NCBI GenBank assembly: GCA_013399875.1
Contig: VXAZ01003890.1
Span: 124,001-188,000 of the forward strand
Length of the DNA stretch: 64,000 nt
Source of the DNA: Gymnorhina tibicen
Lineage: Eukaryota > Chordata > Aves > Passeriformes > Artamidae
Reading direction: 5' to 3'
A program made the position numbers and the translations under genes. The notes beneath the pieces were generated by a model. The model was not told the origin of the DNA. It saw only the letters and a list, made by a program, of their open reading frames with translations, and searched no databases. Positions 12,801 through 27,800 of this stretch are shown here, in pieces (positions within the stretch are counted from its first letter, which is position 1; every line of letters starts with the position of its first letter).

Positions 12801-15800
12801 CTTTCAAAGTGAGGTTGATGCTGTGATAGTCTAAGTCAGATAATTTAATTTCAAATAGGAAGTAGCTGTATTTTGTTATTTAGATAAGAAAAAAAGTGTA
12901 TCTGAGTACTGAAAAACGTTTGCTTGCTCTGTTTTTTTGGGGTTTTTTTACTGTAAAACTGCCTTTGGACAAGATACTACCTTTTTCATACTAGGAGGGA
13001 ATATGCTGGAAGAGTATCTGAAGTTGGATGCTCTAAAAATAAGATTACTCAAAAAACTATTGCCTCAAGCTTAAAATAAAAACTGCTATGGACAGTACAT
13101 TCCATGACAATGTTTATTTTAATTTAGATATACAAAAGTTAAAGAAAAGTTCTCAATAAGTTTTCACTTATTCAGAACTTCCACTCATTAAAATAATATA
13201 CAGAAATTGGCAGTAATGTAATTAAATTGCAACATGCTTGGAAAATCCATAAAAAGTGGGAGTTTTTGACATATATCTGTATTGTGAAGTATAAAGACCA
13301 CAATGGTCAACAATTCTAAAATGTTATCTTCTGATAACCAGGACATTTATTTACATGTATTACAGAACACTATTAGGAACACCTACTCTAGTCTCTGTTT
13401 TAACACTCTCAGAAACCTGGGCATTTTTTCTTTTCTTCCAGCTTTTGTTATTTCCCACTTAGCAGATATTATCTAATGCTACTCTCTTCCTCCTCAACCT
13501 GATACAGAATGGCTCACTTAGTTTTGTGTACCACCAAAATTGAGATTGTTAGTGCTGTCTTGGGAACGTGGTAAATGAGCTGTTCCACCATGTCACTCCT
13601 GCAGTCTTGCTGACTAAAGCCAGAGAGGGAGAAAAATAATAGCCAGAGAATTGCCATTAGATACACACCATCTACTCTGCCAAGACAGCTAATTTCACAG
13701 TATATTTAATAATATAGGCAGGAAATTCCACACAGCTAATAATAAAGTGCAAAACAGGCAGTGATAAGTATTAATGACTTCAGGATACAGAAATTCATAA
13801 TGAATTATAATTTCTCATTTATACTTAGAGAAAATTTAACACCCCCCAGAAGTAAGTTCTGGATGGCTAATTTCATAATGTTTAATAGATCACAGAAGAT
13901 CATATATCGCCCAGTACACTCAAAAGAATAAGATACTCTGGAAAAAAAGGTGTATTTGTGTTCCAACCTAGAAAAAGGTAACTTACTGTTTTCAGAAGTA
14001 TATCTAAGGTTCTGTAATGCAGCTACAGCAGCTTGAGTGCCTTGAACATCTTCTCCAGCCTCTGTGATATGGAGATACTGAGTGGATGCTTCTTCAGCAA
14101 CTTCAGCAGTTAACTTGGAAACAAAACCCAGCCAAGGCATGAATCATCTCATTTCAGTGATTTAAACAACAATAAGGAATGAGTTCGGACAACAAATATT
14201 GTAACAAGAGCTATCCTGGGTGAAACAGAACTCAAGAAGAGCATTACGTGGGAGCTGGGATGATCATCCTACAGTGTTCTTCCAGATTCTACTTCAAAAG
14301 TTGTTTTAAGGATGTTAAGTTATGCTGAACTTATTTTTGTTGCACAGTTATTTTAGAACTAACAACAGACTTCTACTACATCAGGGTTTAGCAAAGAACT
14401 TTTGAGCAAAAAGAATGCAGATCTGCTAAAACACCTCAGAAGCTTAGAAAAATGGCATTTTGTTTCAGAAAAGTTATCCTTTCCATAAGCTATGTTTTTC
14501 CAAGACAAGCTGTCAGTATGTATTCCTGCTCTGATGGGACCCTTTCTTTATAGCCAGTTCAGCACCAGAGACATTCCTGCACCCAGGATGTCCTCTTATT
14601 GTTACAGCTTGGGGCATCTACTGGGAAAGTGAACAGAGAACCATTTGGAATACGGATACAAGGCTTTGAAGGGCTACATTTTAAAATGCTTGTCCCATCT
14701 TCTTTGAACAGCTGTCAAATAGAACCCACTCCAGTGTTTTTCAAGGACTTAAACTTATGTGTGTGGATACTCAATAACTGTTAGACAACACCTGCACGTC
14801 AGCTCTTCCAACTCAGGCATTAGATTTGTGATGGGGGCCAGACTGAAATTTAGCAGAGGAGGTCTGAAAAGGTGGGGGTCAGCCAACTGCAGTTGACTCC
14901 TGGCTTTTTCCTCTCACTGGTCAGCTGGCCAACCATAATTTTTAAATAAAAGTGTCTAAATCTGTAGTTTTCCCAACGATTCTGCACCTGCAGGATTGAA
15001 GCCGAAAACACAGAACATATCATAGAAGACTCACTCTGCATAACATTATCATTTTTTCAGCTGATCAATTAAAAAATTCTGTTTTCTAGATTCTAGCCTT
15101 CTCTGGACCAAGACGTAAGCTTTTTTTCTGCAGCTTTGCTCATATTCAGCATATTACAAAATGCAGTAAGTTTTTCAATTATACATTTTTTTGCTAAAGA
15201 TTTCACCCTTTCTGCTGCAAATAGAGGACTGGAAGCCTAAAATGCAAAAATAAGCATTTACAAGGTTGTTAACCCTACCATATATTAAAATTTAACAGAC
15301 ATAGCAAGGTATGTATTCAAATGAAGATAAGATCCCATGACCTTCTGATGTTATATGAAGTCAGAACCATATTTTTGTACACTTCTTATTTTTATCCTTA
15401 CTTTTCTCCCCAAAATTTTAAAAAAACTTAGGGTCAAAGCCATTGTTATTTTGCTTTACCTCCCATTTGGTCTCCCCATCATTCTCCACTAACTTCATTC
15501 CATGCTTGTTTTTAAGATGTCTGTTGAACTCCCATTTTGTACCATACACAAAGCTGCAAACAGGACATTTAATGCCACCTATAAGGAAACACAAATAAAT
15601 TCCCTGAGTTATTTTCATATAAATTCTTTTTCAAGGCAGTAACAATCTGTTTCATTTTACCCCATCTCAGTCAAGCCATGTAACTGTAAATTGTTTTCCT
15701 GTAGCCATTTGTCCAACATGAAGTATGTTAATATTTAACATATACGTCAGTGGCACAGTTTAATAATTTTTTTAAAATGTATCTTCTCTAAGACAGCTGT

Positions 15801-18800
15801 TTCAGTTTTCTCAAGTTTCAAACTTTGTTCTTTTTATTTGTACATTAGCAAAGTAAACTAGGAAGAGTTAACAAATTAATATCCTCTTCACCCAAATATC
15901 TTTGCTCTTGAGTTTTATGTTAACGTGCAAAGTGTAAATAAAGTCTTCTGTCTACAAAATGATGCATAGCATGAAGTTAGCACAATGTTTACTGTGTCAG
16001 TTGCAGCATTACAGGTAGAAAACTGAGCATGATGAAATAATGAGAATCCAATTTTCTACACTAGATTAAACAGCTTTTACTTCTTTTCTTATGAAAGTCA
16101 TTTGGTCAAATGTCAGATCTCAGCTGCTTGTAATTATGCAAATAAGTTATGTCTCCTTTTCCCTCTGTTGACTAAAGAGAACAAGAATAACCTGCATGTG
16201 ATAAATTGTTGCATTAGGTGACCAGAACTCACTCTAGCAAATCTAATGGCTGGGGAAGTGCCTTATGCCACTGCAGGAACTGTGCTACCACATGGCTGAC
16301 TCCACATCATTGTGGCAAAAGATGATTCTTACTCATCATGTTCAAATGCTTTGAACAGACTTCACAGAAGCTGGTTATTAGCCAAGACCTGGTTGCACCG
16401 TCCTTTATGAACAAGGTGATTAGAAAAAACATACCCTTTTTCATTAATGGAAACCCACCATATGCTATCCTACCAGGTGACAAGAAATAAACTTTTTATT
16501 TTGATAAAACAGAATGTAACTACACCCAGTCTCTAGGGGATTCACCGACACTTGTTACCACATACAAACCTCCCTCTTTGCTAAGTCATTACCAAACTTC
16601 ACTGGCAGAACGGATGCTCCATATTCCATCTCTAAACAAATCTGAAATAGCTTCACTATTAAGGTAAACTTAAGAAGTTCAGATTAGAACAATGACATTA
16701 TCAGTTACAGAAAATGAAATTACACGTTAGTTTCACACCAATCTGTAGCATTAGAAAAAACCCATTGCTGTGAAACAGTGAACACTTTTCTGCACTACTT
16801 TGATATCGAAACTATTATAACAACACACAAGGTAAATTAAATCTGTAACTCTTGCCATTATGACTTTAATTAAATAACAAGTAATAGAAGCATAGAATTA
16901 AACTGGTAATATAGAACTCCGTATCAGTGACTTGATGTGAAAGCTCAGAAAAATTAATTTCTAGGTAATTCTTTAAAATAATGGCTAACATACAGAGAAA
17001 GTCAATGAATTACATGCCTTTACTACTTTCAATAACAAAACTGATGTTTGTAACAAAATACTGCAGGCAGATCTCACATAGCTCCACAACTTTCTTCCAC
17101 TGACATGTGCTCTCCAGTTTATTTATTGGTCTAAAATCTCCGTAAGACAACTCTTACTTTCTGTCAAAAGAAAGCACGTGATGACAGCTGTATAACACAA
17201 CACTGAGGCCACAACTGGATCCTCACATATGGCCTGCACAAGTAGCTGCACAAACACAAATGAAAATCTGTCTCTCAGATATGTAAACAAAATATTTATG
17301 GATGGGAGGGAGGATCAGTGAGGAGAAAAGAAAAAAATTGAGAAAAAATTTATGTGACTTGCCCAGCACAAAGCAAATGGAACTAAAAAATAAGCCATCA
17401 AATGAGCACACATGCAGGGTCTTGCAGAAAAACTAGCAGGTAATGCATAATACTCTTGTTGCCTTTGCAGAATACATCAAATTCTTACGGTATTTATTTT
17501 CCTTTATTACTTTATAATACTAAAATAAATGTCAGATCATAGACTTCTACTTAAAAAAAGAAACATGCACATATCCTGCAAAATCCCAAGCGTTTCTCTG
17601 ATCCTGGGTGATTCCAATTTCTACCACAAGCCCAGAAATTAAATATTGCTGTCTATCCTTGGCAATGCAGTTGCTCAAATGAACACATTCCCTCTTCTAT
17701 GAATCATTCATTTATTTATAAGCTCATTCTAGGAATCTTGAGTATAGCCCAGCAGTCTACATTCATATAAATATTTCCAATTAAGATTATTTGCAGTGCC
17801 TGCAATGAAGTCAAAAACCAACTGAGAGTAGAGGAGATGAGCAAGTGTGAGGCAATTCACTCTGGGCTCAGTGGGTAACTTAGAACAAGCAGAATACAAT
17901 ACAAATAGATATAGACAGCTTTTATTAGATATTAATCTTTGTTACTTTTCCCTCTCAATTTCTTTCCAAGCCTTTTTTGCTTGCTGATACGCTCTCCTTT
18001 TCCTTTTCATCTATAGTCCTTTCATTTCAAAGGATTTGTTTAATATCAGGTCTGAAAGGTCTTCTTCCTTTATATGAATACATGAATAATTTTCCAAAAT
18101 TGCTTTTCAGATCTATGAACACAGTAAATTGAAGCTAAATAGAAGCTAGTCAGACAGCAAGATGCAACTTCTGGCCCAAGCAGCTCAGAAACACACAGAA
18201 TCATCGAAAGGTTTGGGTTGGAAGGGACCTTAAAGATCATCCTGTTCTGACCCCCCTGCCAACTGGCAGCGACACCTTCCACTAGAACAGGTTGCTCAGG
18301 GCCCCGTCCAACCTGGCCTTGCACACTTCCAGGCATGGGGCATCCACGATTTCTCTGGGTAACTTGTTTCAGTACCTCACAATAAAGAATTTCTATTACA
18401 TTGTATGACACTCAGGTGTCATATATGACAAATATGACTTGTCATACTGCATAACGTGTCCACAGTAATTTGCTTGTGCTGTGTGAACCAAATACAGAAG
18501 ATCTTCTGATTCGCAAATCAGGAAAACTTTCATGAACTTCAATAGGATTCATGTTTATCACCTCCAAATGCAAATGTCTCCCACAAGGAACAATTCTTCC
18601 CCCAGCGAGATATCAAAACACTGAGAAAAACTGATGTTTCTATAGCATGATAAGGAATCTCTCATTTTATTTGGAGCCCAGGTGCAAGATCCATCTGATG
18701 CGTCACAGAGCAGGAAATTGAGTTGGCAAAGGAAGCTGCATGTGGGAAAATTGCACCTATTAATACAGCTTTCTTCATTACAGAGCCCTGAGAAGAGACA

Positions 18801-21800
18801 CTGACTTCATAGCTCCTACATGGATTTGGTACCCCGTTACTGCTCTAAAATGCCTGACTTTTGCACAGGTGAATGTGGAAAACAGACACAGCACTAATGT
18901 CAGCACAAGAAATATAAATGCTGTGTAAGGAGGGGAAGAGAAAGAAGGATGCAAACTCAGAGATGGAAAGAAGAGAATAGGCTCTTTCAGTTGGAGGGGA
19001 CCTACGAAGACCATCTAGTTCAACTGCCTGACCAACTGAGGGAGGACCAAAAGTTAAAGCTGTTGTTAAGGGCATTGCCCAAATGCCTCTGAAACACTGA
19101 CGGCCTTGGGACACTGATGACATCTCTGGTAAGGCTGTTCCAGTGTTAAATCAACTTCCCTGTAGAGAAATGGTTCCTAATGTCCAGTCTAAGCCTCCCA
19201 GGCACGATTTGGAACCATTCCAATGTGTCCTATCACTACATCCCAGGGAGAAGAGATCAGCACCTCCCTCTCCCCTTCCCCATGCAGGAAGCTGTTGGAG
19301 AGCAATGATGTCACCCCTCAGCCTCCTCTTCTCCAAACCAGACAAGCCCAGAGCCCTCAGCTGCTCCTCACAGGACATGACTTCCAGCCCCATCAATATC
19401 TTTGTTTCCCTTTGGATGCAGTCATGAACCTTCACATCCTCACCTGGTGGGTGCCAGCCCTGCACTCAGGGCTCCAACACTGAGCACAGCAGGATAATCC
19501 TCATTTTTCCCAGCTGGCCATGCTGTGTTTGATGCACCCCAGAATGGGATTTGCCCTCTGGGCTGCCAGGGCTCACTGCTGGCTCCTGGAGAGCTGCTGC
19601 CAACCTGCACCCCTGGATCCCTGTCTGTAGGGCTGGTCTCCCCACTTAGACCTGTGCCAGGCTTTATTCCATCCTAGGAGTAATCTGACATTTGAACTTC
19701 TAAATTTCATCCTGTTAATCACTGTCCAATGTCCCAATGTGGTGGAAAAAGGATATCCACCACAGAAAAAGTTAAAGGTTCTTCTGTCTCATCTCACTCT
19801 AATGTCTCCATTTTAAGGCTACTCTTGCCTCTCAACAACTTTACAGTTCTTTTGTTTCAGTGGAAAAGAATTATTTTCAGAAGTGCATTTATCTGGCTCC
19901 CAAAGGGAAAGTCTAATCAGCACATGATTAATTTTATTTGTTCAAAACATTGCAAGTATGATCCCTAATTTATACTAGGAGAATTCATTCTCTGATATCT
20001 ATTCCTAAGAGTGGCTACAGACAAATAACTCCTTGCAGTGCTCAGATATTTGGAAAGTTAAACAAAGCTCCCCATAATGCACAGTTCTTCCTTCATCTGG
20101 GTGACCACAAATTACAGGCTCTGAGTCCTGCCCAAGCAAATATTACTTCCTTAAAACAACTGCAGGTTCCCCATGGACTTGCACTGTGTGTGAAAATAAT
20201 TGTAAAATTATACTATATATTCCTACCCTGAAATTTGTAGATATTTACTTTTAAAATTATTTGGAGGGTTTTTTTTGACAAAAAGGAAACAAAGAAATGT
20301 TACATAAAAACAACACAGACTCATTACATAGTGTCGTTACACTTTTTCCCCTTATAGAGCAAGTTTAAAAGGAGAGTCTCAGATTGAGTTCTCTTTCTCT
20401 ATGTCATGATTTCAGTATTTTAACATGGATTAATGCCTTCAATAGATAAATGTTATGTGTTAGATGAATGATTTGGAAATAGCATTTAGAAATAATGTAA
20501 CCTTAGAAGAATTATATTTAATTCATTATCTAATACAACAGCATTATTTTGGTCTCTATTCCTCTTCAACAAAACTGAAGATTCCAAAAGATATTATGAA
20601 ACTGTAGTTTCTATTAAAAAATAGGGAAAACAATTTCTAAAATTAGGAGTAACAAAGAAGGAAACTTAATTTTACCGAGAATTAACATATTTTCAAAACA
20701 CTTTAATATTTAATCTGGCTTTCTCCTCTTCTTGCTCAATATTCCTCACACCAGGCACTAGACCTGAAGGAGCTTTACACCCAAAACAATCCTGACTGCA
20801 TAATCAGTTGTTTTGCTTTGGTTCATCTACCCAGCACGTAACAGCAAAACTACTCATGTGAGTCAGACAAATTTTAAATTAGACTGTTAAGATTTCTCTT
20901 ATACTAATAATAATTCTTGACTTACTTACACAGACAAGGTGTGCTTCCTTTGCCCATAAACAAGATTTTGAGCATAACAATTCCTAACCTGTTTTACCTG
21001 TACTCTCCTTTTACCCCAGAGTTTTCTAGTGGGGGAATAATTTGCTGTTATTTACTCTTCAGTCTCTTTCCTTATGTTTGCTCAACCTTACCATGAGTTC
21101 AACCTTGCAGGATTGTCATAGAAATTTATCAGCAGAATGGTAGAAATTTATCATTCATTTCAACAGACAGTGATACTTTACTTACAGAAAGAGACAAGTG
21201 TAAATGATAAATGTATGCAACAACAAATAGCACAGGCAAGGTCAAACAAAACTTTGGTTCACACACCCTTAAAAACCAAGAACAAAGGATACTGAATGAA
21301 GGGTAAAAGGTGGCCATTTCAGAATTACTAAAAAGGAATAACGATTTATCATGAAACACCCAATAAACTGAGGAACACACACTGCACAAAAGTTTACCTT
21401 CACACCAAGTTTGCTTCAGCAAAAAAATATAACAAATCTTATATGGTGGAGATGTACCTTGTTGGATAAGGGCTTCAGCTGCAGGCTCCCCAGACCCTGC
21501 ATTGACATACTCTTCATTAGGATGCTTCCTGTTGTAATGCCTCTTCAGGGAACCAGAGATATTGCAGGAATAGTGGCAGTGTGCACAGCGGAAGGGCTAG
21601 GAGCAAAAAGGAAAACGTTGGACTGTATTTCCTCACCTTAACAGGATATAGGTCTAAGCTGCAATGTTTTGATCCCAAGAAACCATGTCCATTTCTGGCT
21701 TAGGCATCTTTCAAGGAGACCCTCCGAAATTCAACATAAATGGAAGGTGTAACTAAACGTTACCTAAATTTGGTCCTTTTTATTATGTGCAAGACAACAA

Positions 21801-24800
21801 GTGATCTCAATATTGTAAGATTACTACACAGTTTTTGTAATTCAGTAAATTGCGTGTTTTCATAATTGATGATAACAGGTCTGATCATGTGGAGACTCTC
21901 TACTATGAAATTACTCAGATGCTGTGAGCTTTGTTCTGAAAAAGGGGAGCAAGACAACTAAAATAACTGAAACTACAACATGATTGTACAGCCAATCTAA
22001 TTTAATAGGTTTCCCCCTCTTTTCCTTTTTTCTTTCCTTTCTCCTTTCCCTTTTCTTTCACCTTTCCCTGGCATTTGCAATTCTATGACCATTTGGTGAG
22101 CTAATTTTGGCAACTAAATTAATTAATTTTTTAAGAACACATGTCTCTCTTCAACTGACAAGGAGACAAATTCCTAAAGAAAAAAAATGAGGAAAACAAA
22201 CATTTGAGCCTAAAGTTAACCTTTGAGAATAACTTTCTGACTGAGATACATCACAGCTATAGGAAGCTTAACACAACCATTAGGTCCTGGAAAAGCACGA
22301 AGACATTGACCAAAGTCCTCAGGGAAAAGTCAAGTACCTTGAGAATGGGATGCAAAATGTCTCGTGCACAGCAGCCCCACCTAAAGCTGCTCAGCAGAAA
22401 ATGGTTGGTACAGAAATGTTCATCTAGGAGCTGAATTTAAAGCAGAGAAATGGCTGCAGTCAGGGTACATTGATTAGAACGCTCTCCTAAGCTCACTGCT
22501 CATGATCTTCCTTCAGGCTCCAAACAGTAAAAATAAGGAAGAAAAGTGATGTTCAGACTCCCTTAACCTCACACTTCAGACGGTACTGTAACATTCAGCT
22601 ACTCAATATTTCAGAGATGTACTCTCTTGCTATTGCTGCAACTGTCATTTTTTAAAGAAAATAATCCAGACAGACTGCTGTGTTCTTGTAGCACTCTCTT
22701 GTGCAAGTCATGCACGTTACCTGCTATTGGACAGCAGGACTGCAACTTCATGGAGCTGGGAAATAGGATGGATTAAAGGATAATTAGGTCACATAAGTAG
22801 TGAAGTTTCTCTGAGTCTCATAAGCATGCAAACAACTGTCCTAGAAGGAGTTAAACACTTTTTGAACTCCTTTACCCAAATACTCCTGATTGATCTAATC
22901 CGGTGGTCAGTTCTCTTGACAATGTCTTGAATTGCCACACTTACGTGCAGGCAGATCCCGAGGTCAGAACCAGCTACATTTCAAGAACTGCCCTGTGAGT
23001 ACATTCATCACTTTAGCCATCAAAAAAGGAAAATTATCTATTTTCATTTACAAAAAATCCTTTAAAAATGTAAGTCCAGAGCAAAACCACATACTTGAGA
23101 AAGAAAAATTATTTGTTCAAAATGTATCATCTCTTTAGATTACTTGTTTTGCCTTCCAAAATTTAAATCACCATTGAAAAGACTGCTTGCTTTTCTGCTT
23201 TATGGCACTTGTTAAGAATGCCTGCAGTGTACTCTTTATAGAAGCACAATGATCTGTTAGATAATGAAGGATGTTACATATTGAAATAGTATGATTTTTT
23301 CAGTAAGAAATATGCTCATTGTCAAGATAAAGCCTCACATTAACATGAACATTTTCATAAATACAAAATACTGTATTTTCTGGAAAAGAAGCTAGTATAA
23401 TTCCTATTTACTGAATATAACATTTGACAATAGATTATATTAAGATTTATCATGCTGAGAAGCAGTGTGAAATTTAGAAATAAAACCATAGTACCATTTA
23501 TTAAAATAAACTGTATCTCTAATCTCAGTACTTCATAGAAACATTAACAATTTTCAAAACTCTTTAGAATGCATGTTTCAGATAAATGGGGTGTTTTAAA
23601 ATTAATTCTCTTCAATTTTCTTCAAGTATATGAACTCATCTATAGTACAACAGACTGGCAAACTTCAGGGAAAATAAAGGTGGGCAATGAACAGTGATAT
23701 AAGGCATTTGCTTTCATACCTCCCTAGGGCATTTTAAGGTACATATTAGATCCACTCTCTCAAGGACTGACAATCAAACCCAATAATGCTTGTTTCATAT
23801 TGCAACACACAGGTATTTTGTCAACTAAAACTAATAATTACAAATTGGTCATGAACAAAATAACCCTATCTCAAAAGCCTGAATAGGAAGGCAAAATTTC
23901 CAAAATATTAAAATGTTTATATACCGTTAATTGTCACCAAACAGGAAAATGTGCCAGTTCTAATACTGTTATCTAAAGTTCTGTGTATTTCCTAATAATT
24001 TTAAGCATGATTTATATGTTTTCTTACCTTGAAAGAGACGTGTTGTTCCATATGACGCAGGAGCTGTGGTTTCTGGGCAGCTGTATAGTCACACACTGTG
24101 CATTTAAACTGCTTTCCTGAAACGGGAAATGGAATAAATTTTTCTATTTAAGTTTAGAAAACTACTGATTCTATTTCCCCATAAAGATAAATTCCAAAAT
24201 GCTAAGAATGAACAACACGAGAAGTCTGGCACTTGCTCTGCAAAATTTTGGTTAAATAGAGCTAAGAGCAGAGTAAGGGAGGAAAAAAGGCTCGAGTGTA
24301 ATCTTTAAATTATAAGCAATAAATAATCTGGATTCTCCTGGGATAGTCACTTGGGAAAGAAGAAAAAGAATTGTTGTAGTGCACCCTAAATGAAAGGAGG
24401 AAATCCATTATTTACAACTGCAGGCACAGCTACTTTGCTACTTGTAAAGCACACTTGAAAATCCTTAAAACACCCATGTTTGATCATGTTCACACGGTTT
24501 TATTTATTTCTGTCCCAAGCACTGAATTGCTATGATTCAAATACATTTTCCCTTCAAAGCAGCCTCTCTCGCTAATTTATTTTTTCCCTTATGATTTAAA
24601 TGAACACAATTTCCTTCCTTTTATTCTCTGGGTTTCATACTCCCTTTCTCCTTATTTTGCCTCTAAGATTCCATTGGGGCTGCTACCTCCAGCCAAATTA
24701 CAAGGTGCATTAAATACAGAAGGACTTCATTCCTGAATTAAATAGGCACGGCTGGCAAATTGTATTTGACTGATGTGCAATAAGGATATGCTAAAAACTA

Positions 24801-27800
24801 CTCCAAAAGCAAAAGAAGCAAAAGGTAAAGTAAAAGTAAAATAGAGAACATTCTGTATTATCACAAAGAAATAGGGTTTCTTTAGATTCCAGATCCTGAT
24901 GAAAAAAGTCACAAGCATTTTATACTAAGTGTCAAAGTTTCCATAAAGCATGGCTATGAAGAACCTTCTGGTATCTACATAAAATAATGAAAACCAGGCT
25001 TTCTGGTTTGCTTCTAATCACAAACAGTAATGACCCTGGACTGCAGAACTGCTTTCTATCATGCCACTCTTGAGAAGTCTGTCTTCTGGAAAAGAATAAA
25101 TCATACACAAAACTACTTTATATTCCACTGCTTAAACTGACCTTGCAGGGCTGTGATATTTGAACAAAAATTGCTTGGATTCATAAGTCAGGGAAGACAA
25201 AACTCATGAACGGTGAAACACCTTTCAGATTCACTTATTTGTGAAATAACTGAAGAACACTAGGTGTGTGCAGGTAAGAACTTCTGCAGTGCTGTCACTA
25301 CAGGAAGGGACACTGGGCAAAGAGAAACTGTCACTCAAGAGGCTGGAAGTCCCCTGACAAACCACATTCCTGGTGACAAATGTCCTCTTCTTTTTTCACA
25401 AGGGTTTGAAATGCATGAAAAGTTTGTAGGGGTGGACTTAGTGACGAAAATTTAAATGTTTAAAGCTAGTTTCATACTTTTCAATCCAACCCAGACATTG
25501 CTAGATCCTGCTCAACTATAGTGCTGTTCTTAACAATGCCAAATTTCAAAGCAGCCTCAGATGAATTGCAGTAATGACTTACACACACATAGATTTTGTT
25601 CAAGAAATGTAACTAAAAAATAGCTGAAAACAAATTCAACTTTCATTGCTGAATTTCACTGTTTGATCATGCCAGATGGTGAAAACAAAACAGAAAGGTT
25701 TTGAAATTAAACCCCATGTAGTGATTTTTTTTACAGGGACATAGAAAGAGACCTTTTTATTTTTCTTTATAGACTGATCATGCTTGAAATTTCCTTTTCA
25801 TTCAAATACAACAACCTGCCTCTTTCTCTCAGCCAGCAATCAGCTGAGGATTGCATTTGTAAATAAAATCTTGATTCTTGCATATGAAATTTAGATGCAT
25901 GTGCCACACCTACTTGTTACTGACCAAGTTATTTCAAAATACTGTGAAGTACTTTTTGAATAACAAGTGATTTACTAACTCACAGTATTTCTGCAGTAAC
26001 TTTGGTAATAAAACAATAACTATATAATCTTCCTGTAACATGTAGCATATTGATGTAAAAGGGATTTTCTCTTTCACTTGAACATACAGACATAAGCATT
26101 ACTTAGTATCTCTGACACAGAAACTTCAAATATATTCTAAAAATGTAACAGAGCATTGTCTGCTTTCTGTGAAGATGTAATTTGAAAAAAAGAATGTAAA
26201 TAAAATGGTCAATAAAAGTGGAACAAGGTTTCACACAGTTGCATGAGTAACAAAGATCAAGCTACTAAGTCATAATGAAGTAATAATGAACTTATCCTGC
26301 TAAATAATTTACTTAAATTTGATAATCACTGAATAATAAAGTATTGTTGTGCTCTAACTTTTGATATAAAATGGGATACTTTTCTGGATGTGCATCTTGC
26401 TTTTTTCAGTTATCACTACAGAAATATTAAAATTGCAGGGAAATGAGGTGCTGCATGTGAGACTGCAGAGTCAGTGCCCAGGTTTGCCACTGGCTGATCA
26501 GACACCAGGACAGGGCCTTGTGTCTACTGGGCTGCTGGATTTGGCATTAGGATCCTAACAATATTCTCACAGAACAAAACAGTAAGAGACTTAGACACAG
26601 AACTATCAGCAGTTTCAAATTTCTAATGAGATCAACAATTTTCTGCAAGAACAAGGAAGGCATATAAAGCCAACACAAAATTTCAGAAAAACCTAGTATT
26701 TCAGAGACAGCTGCCTGTCTTTCGCAGAAATTCGTTTTGCAAAGTTTTGAATTATTTCCCAAATGGTGTCTCCTGGGAATAAACAAAATCTGTAAATCAC
26801 ACTTAAGTGTTCAACTGAAAAACATTTGTTAATAAGGCCTGTAGTCCCAGCCAATATTTATTGTCCCAAAATAGATTTAATAAACATGCACTTACCATCA
26901 GCAGTATGAAGGAGTTTATGGCTCTTCAAAGTGCCTTTTGATTTGAACTTTTTCCCACACATATCACAAAGGTGGGTTTTCTCTGTGCTGTGACGATTCA
27001 TGTGGGCTTTCAAGTTGCTCTTGCTGCGAGTGGCGTACTCACAGAGGGAACATTTGAAGGGTTTGACACCTAAACATGAAAAAATGCACCATGAGACAAG
27101 CAGGCTGTGCCTTTCCGTGAGAGGGTGGACATTTGCTTGAAAGAAATTTCAGATCATGTGAGCAACATGGACAAAGAGAAACACTTCAAAATTTGGATTT
27201 CTACAAACAACAAATTTCATCTATAGCTTCTGTGTAAATGACACCGAGCTCATGACAGCATCACTTAACTTGCTAAGAGAAAGGAGGAGTTCTTTTAGAA
27301 CTGAGTATTGCCCTCCTGAAGCCAGGTACTGAGTTTAGCCAGGCAAATACTGGTATTTGGGCCTTGCTATGCCTATCCTTCATTTAGAAGTAAACTCCGG
27401 ACTGCCTACATTGATGCCTAGCTGGTGTACGTATCTCCCTCTGAGTATCTTCAGATGACTACCATTCCCTGTTTACTACAACCAACAGTGAAGAAACCTG
27501 TTCTAAGGAGGACTGCTTCATTAGGTAGTTAAAGTGTAAGTTAAATGTGCAAGCTGTGTTTTATTGTTAATTAGTGTCAGATTTGCTAATGGGTCAGGCA
27601 GTGGTATTGCCCCAGCCCTCAATAAGATGCAAGCACTTAAAACTTCACTTCCCTCAAACTGTCCAAAGCACATGGAGAGACACCCAGTGTGTCATATAAC
27701 AAAAGGTCTGTAAGAACAAAGTAAATCCTTCAAAGAAAAGCTGAATAAATCTGAACTGGCAGAGTAGTTCAACAGTTGCATGAGGGTCTGCACATTTTAG

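Larger units (their letters stand above)
15579..21457 (-). other. ZFAT intron, 5.9 kb
   Basis: Contains two inverted CR1 fragments (18193-18395 and 18971-19735). The remainder is AT-rich with nothing recognised. Confidence 0.9.

Noticed and set aside
14095..14101. Alternative acceptor AG just inside the exon at 13987
   Set aside because: Using it would shift the frame against the preceding exon; the AG ending at 14114 keeps the frame and the expected protein length.
19143..19483. Overlapping open frames of 86-104 codons
   Set aside because: All fall inside a CR1 3' fragment.
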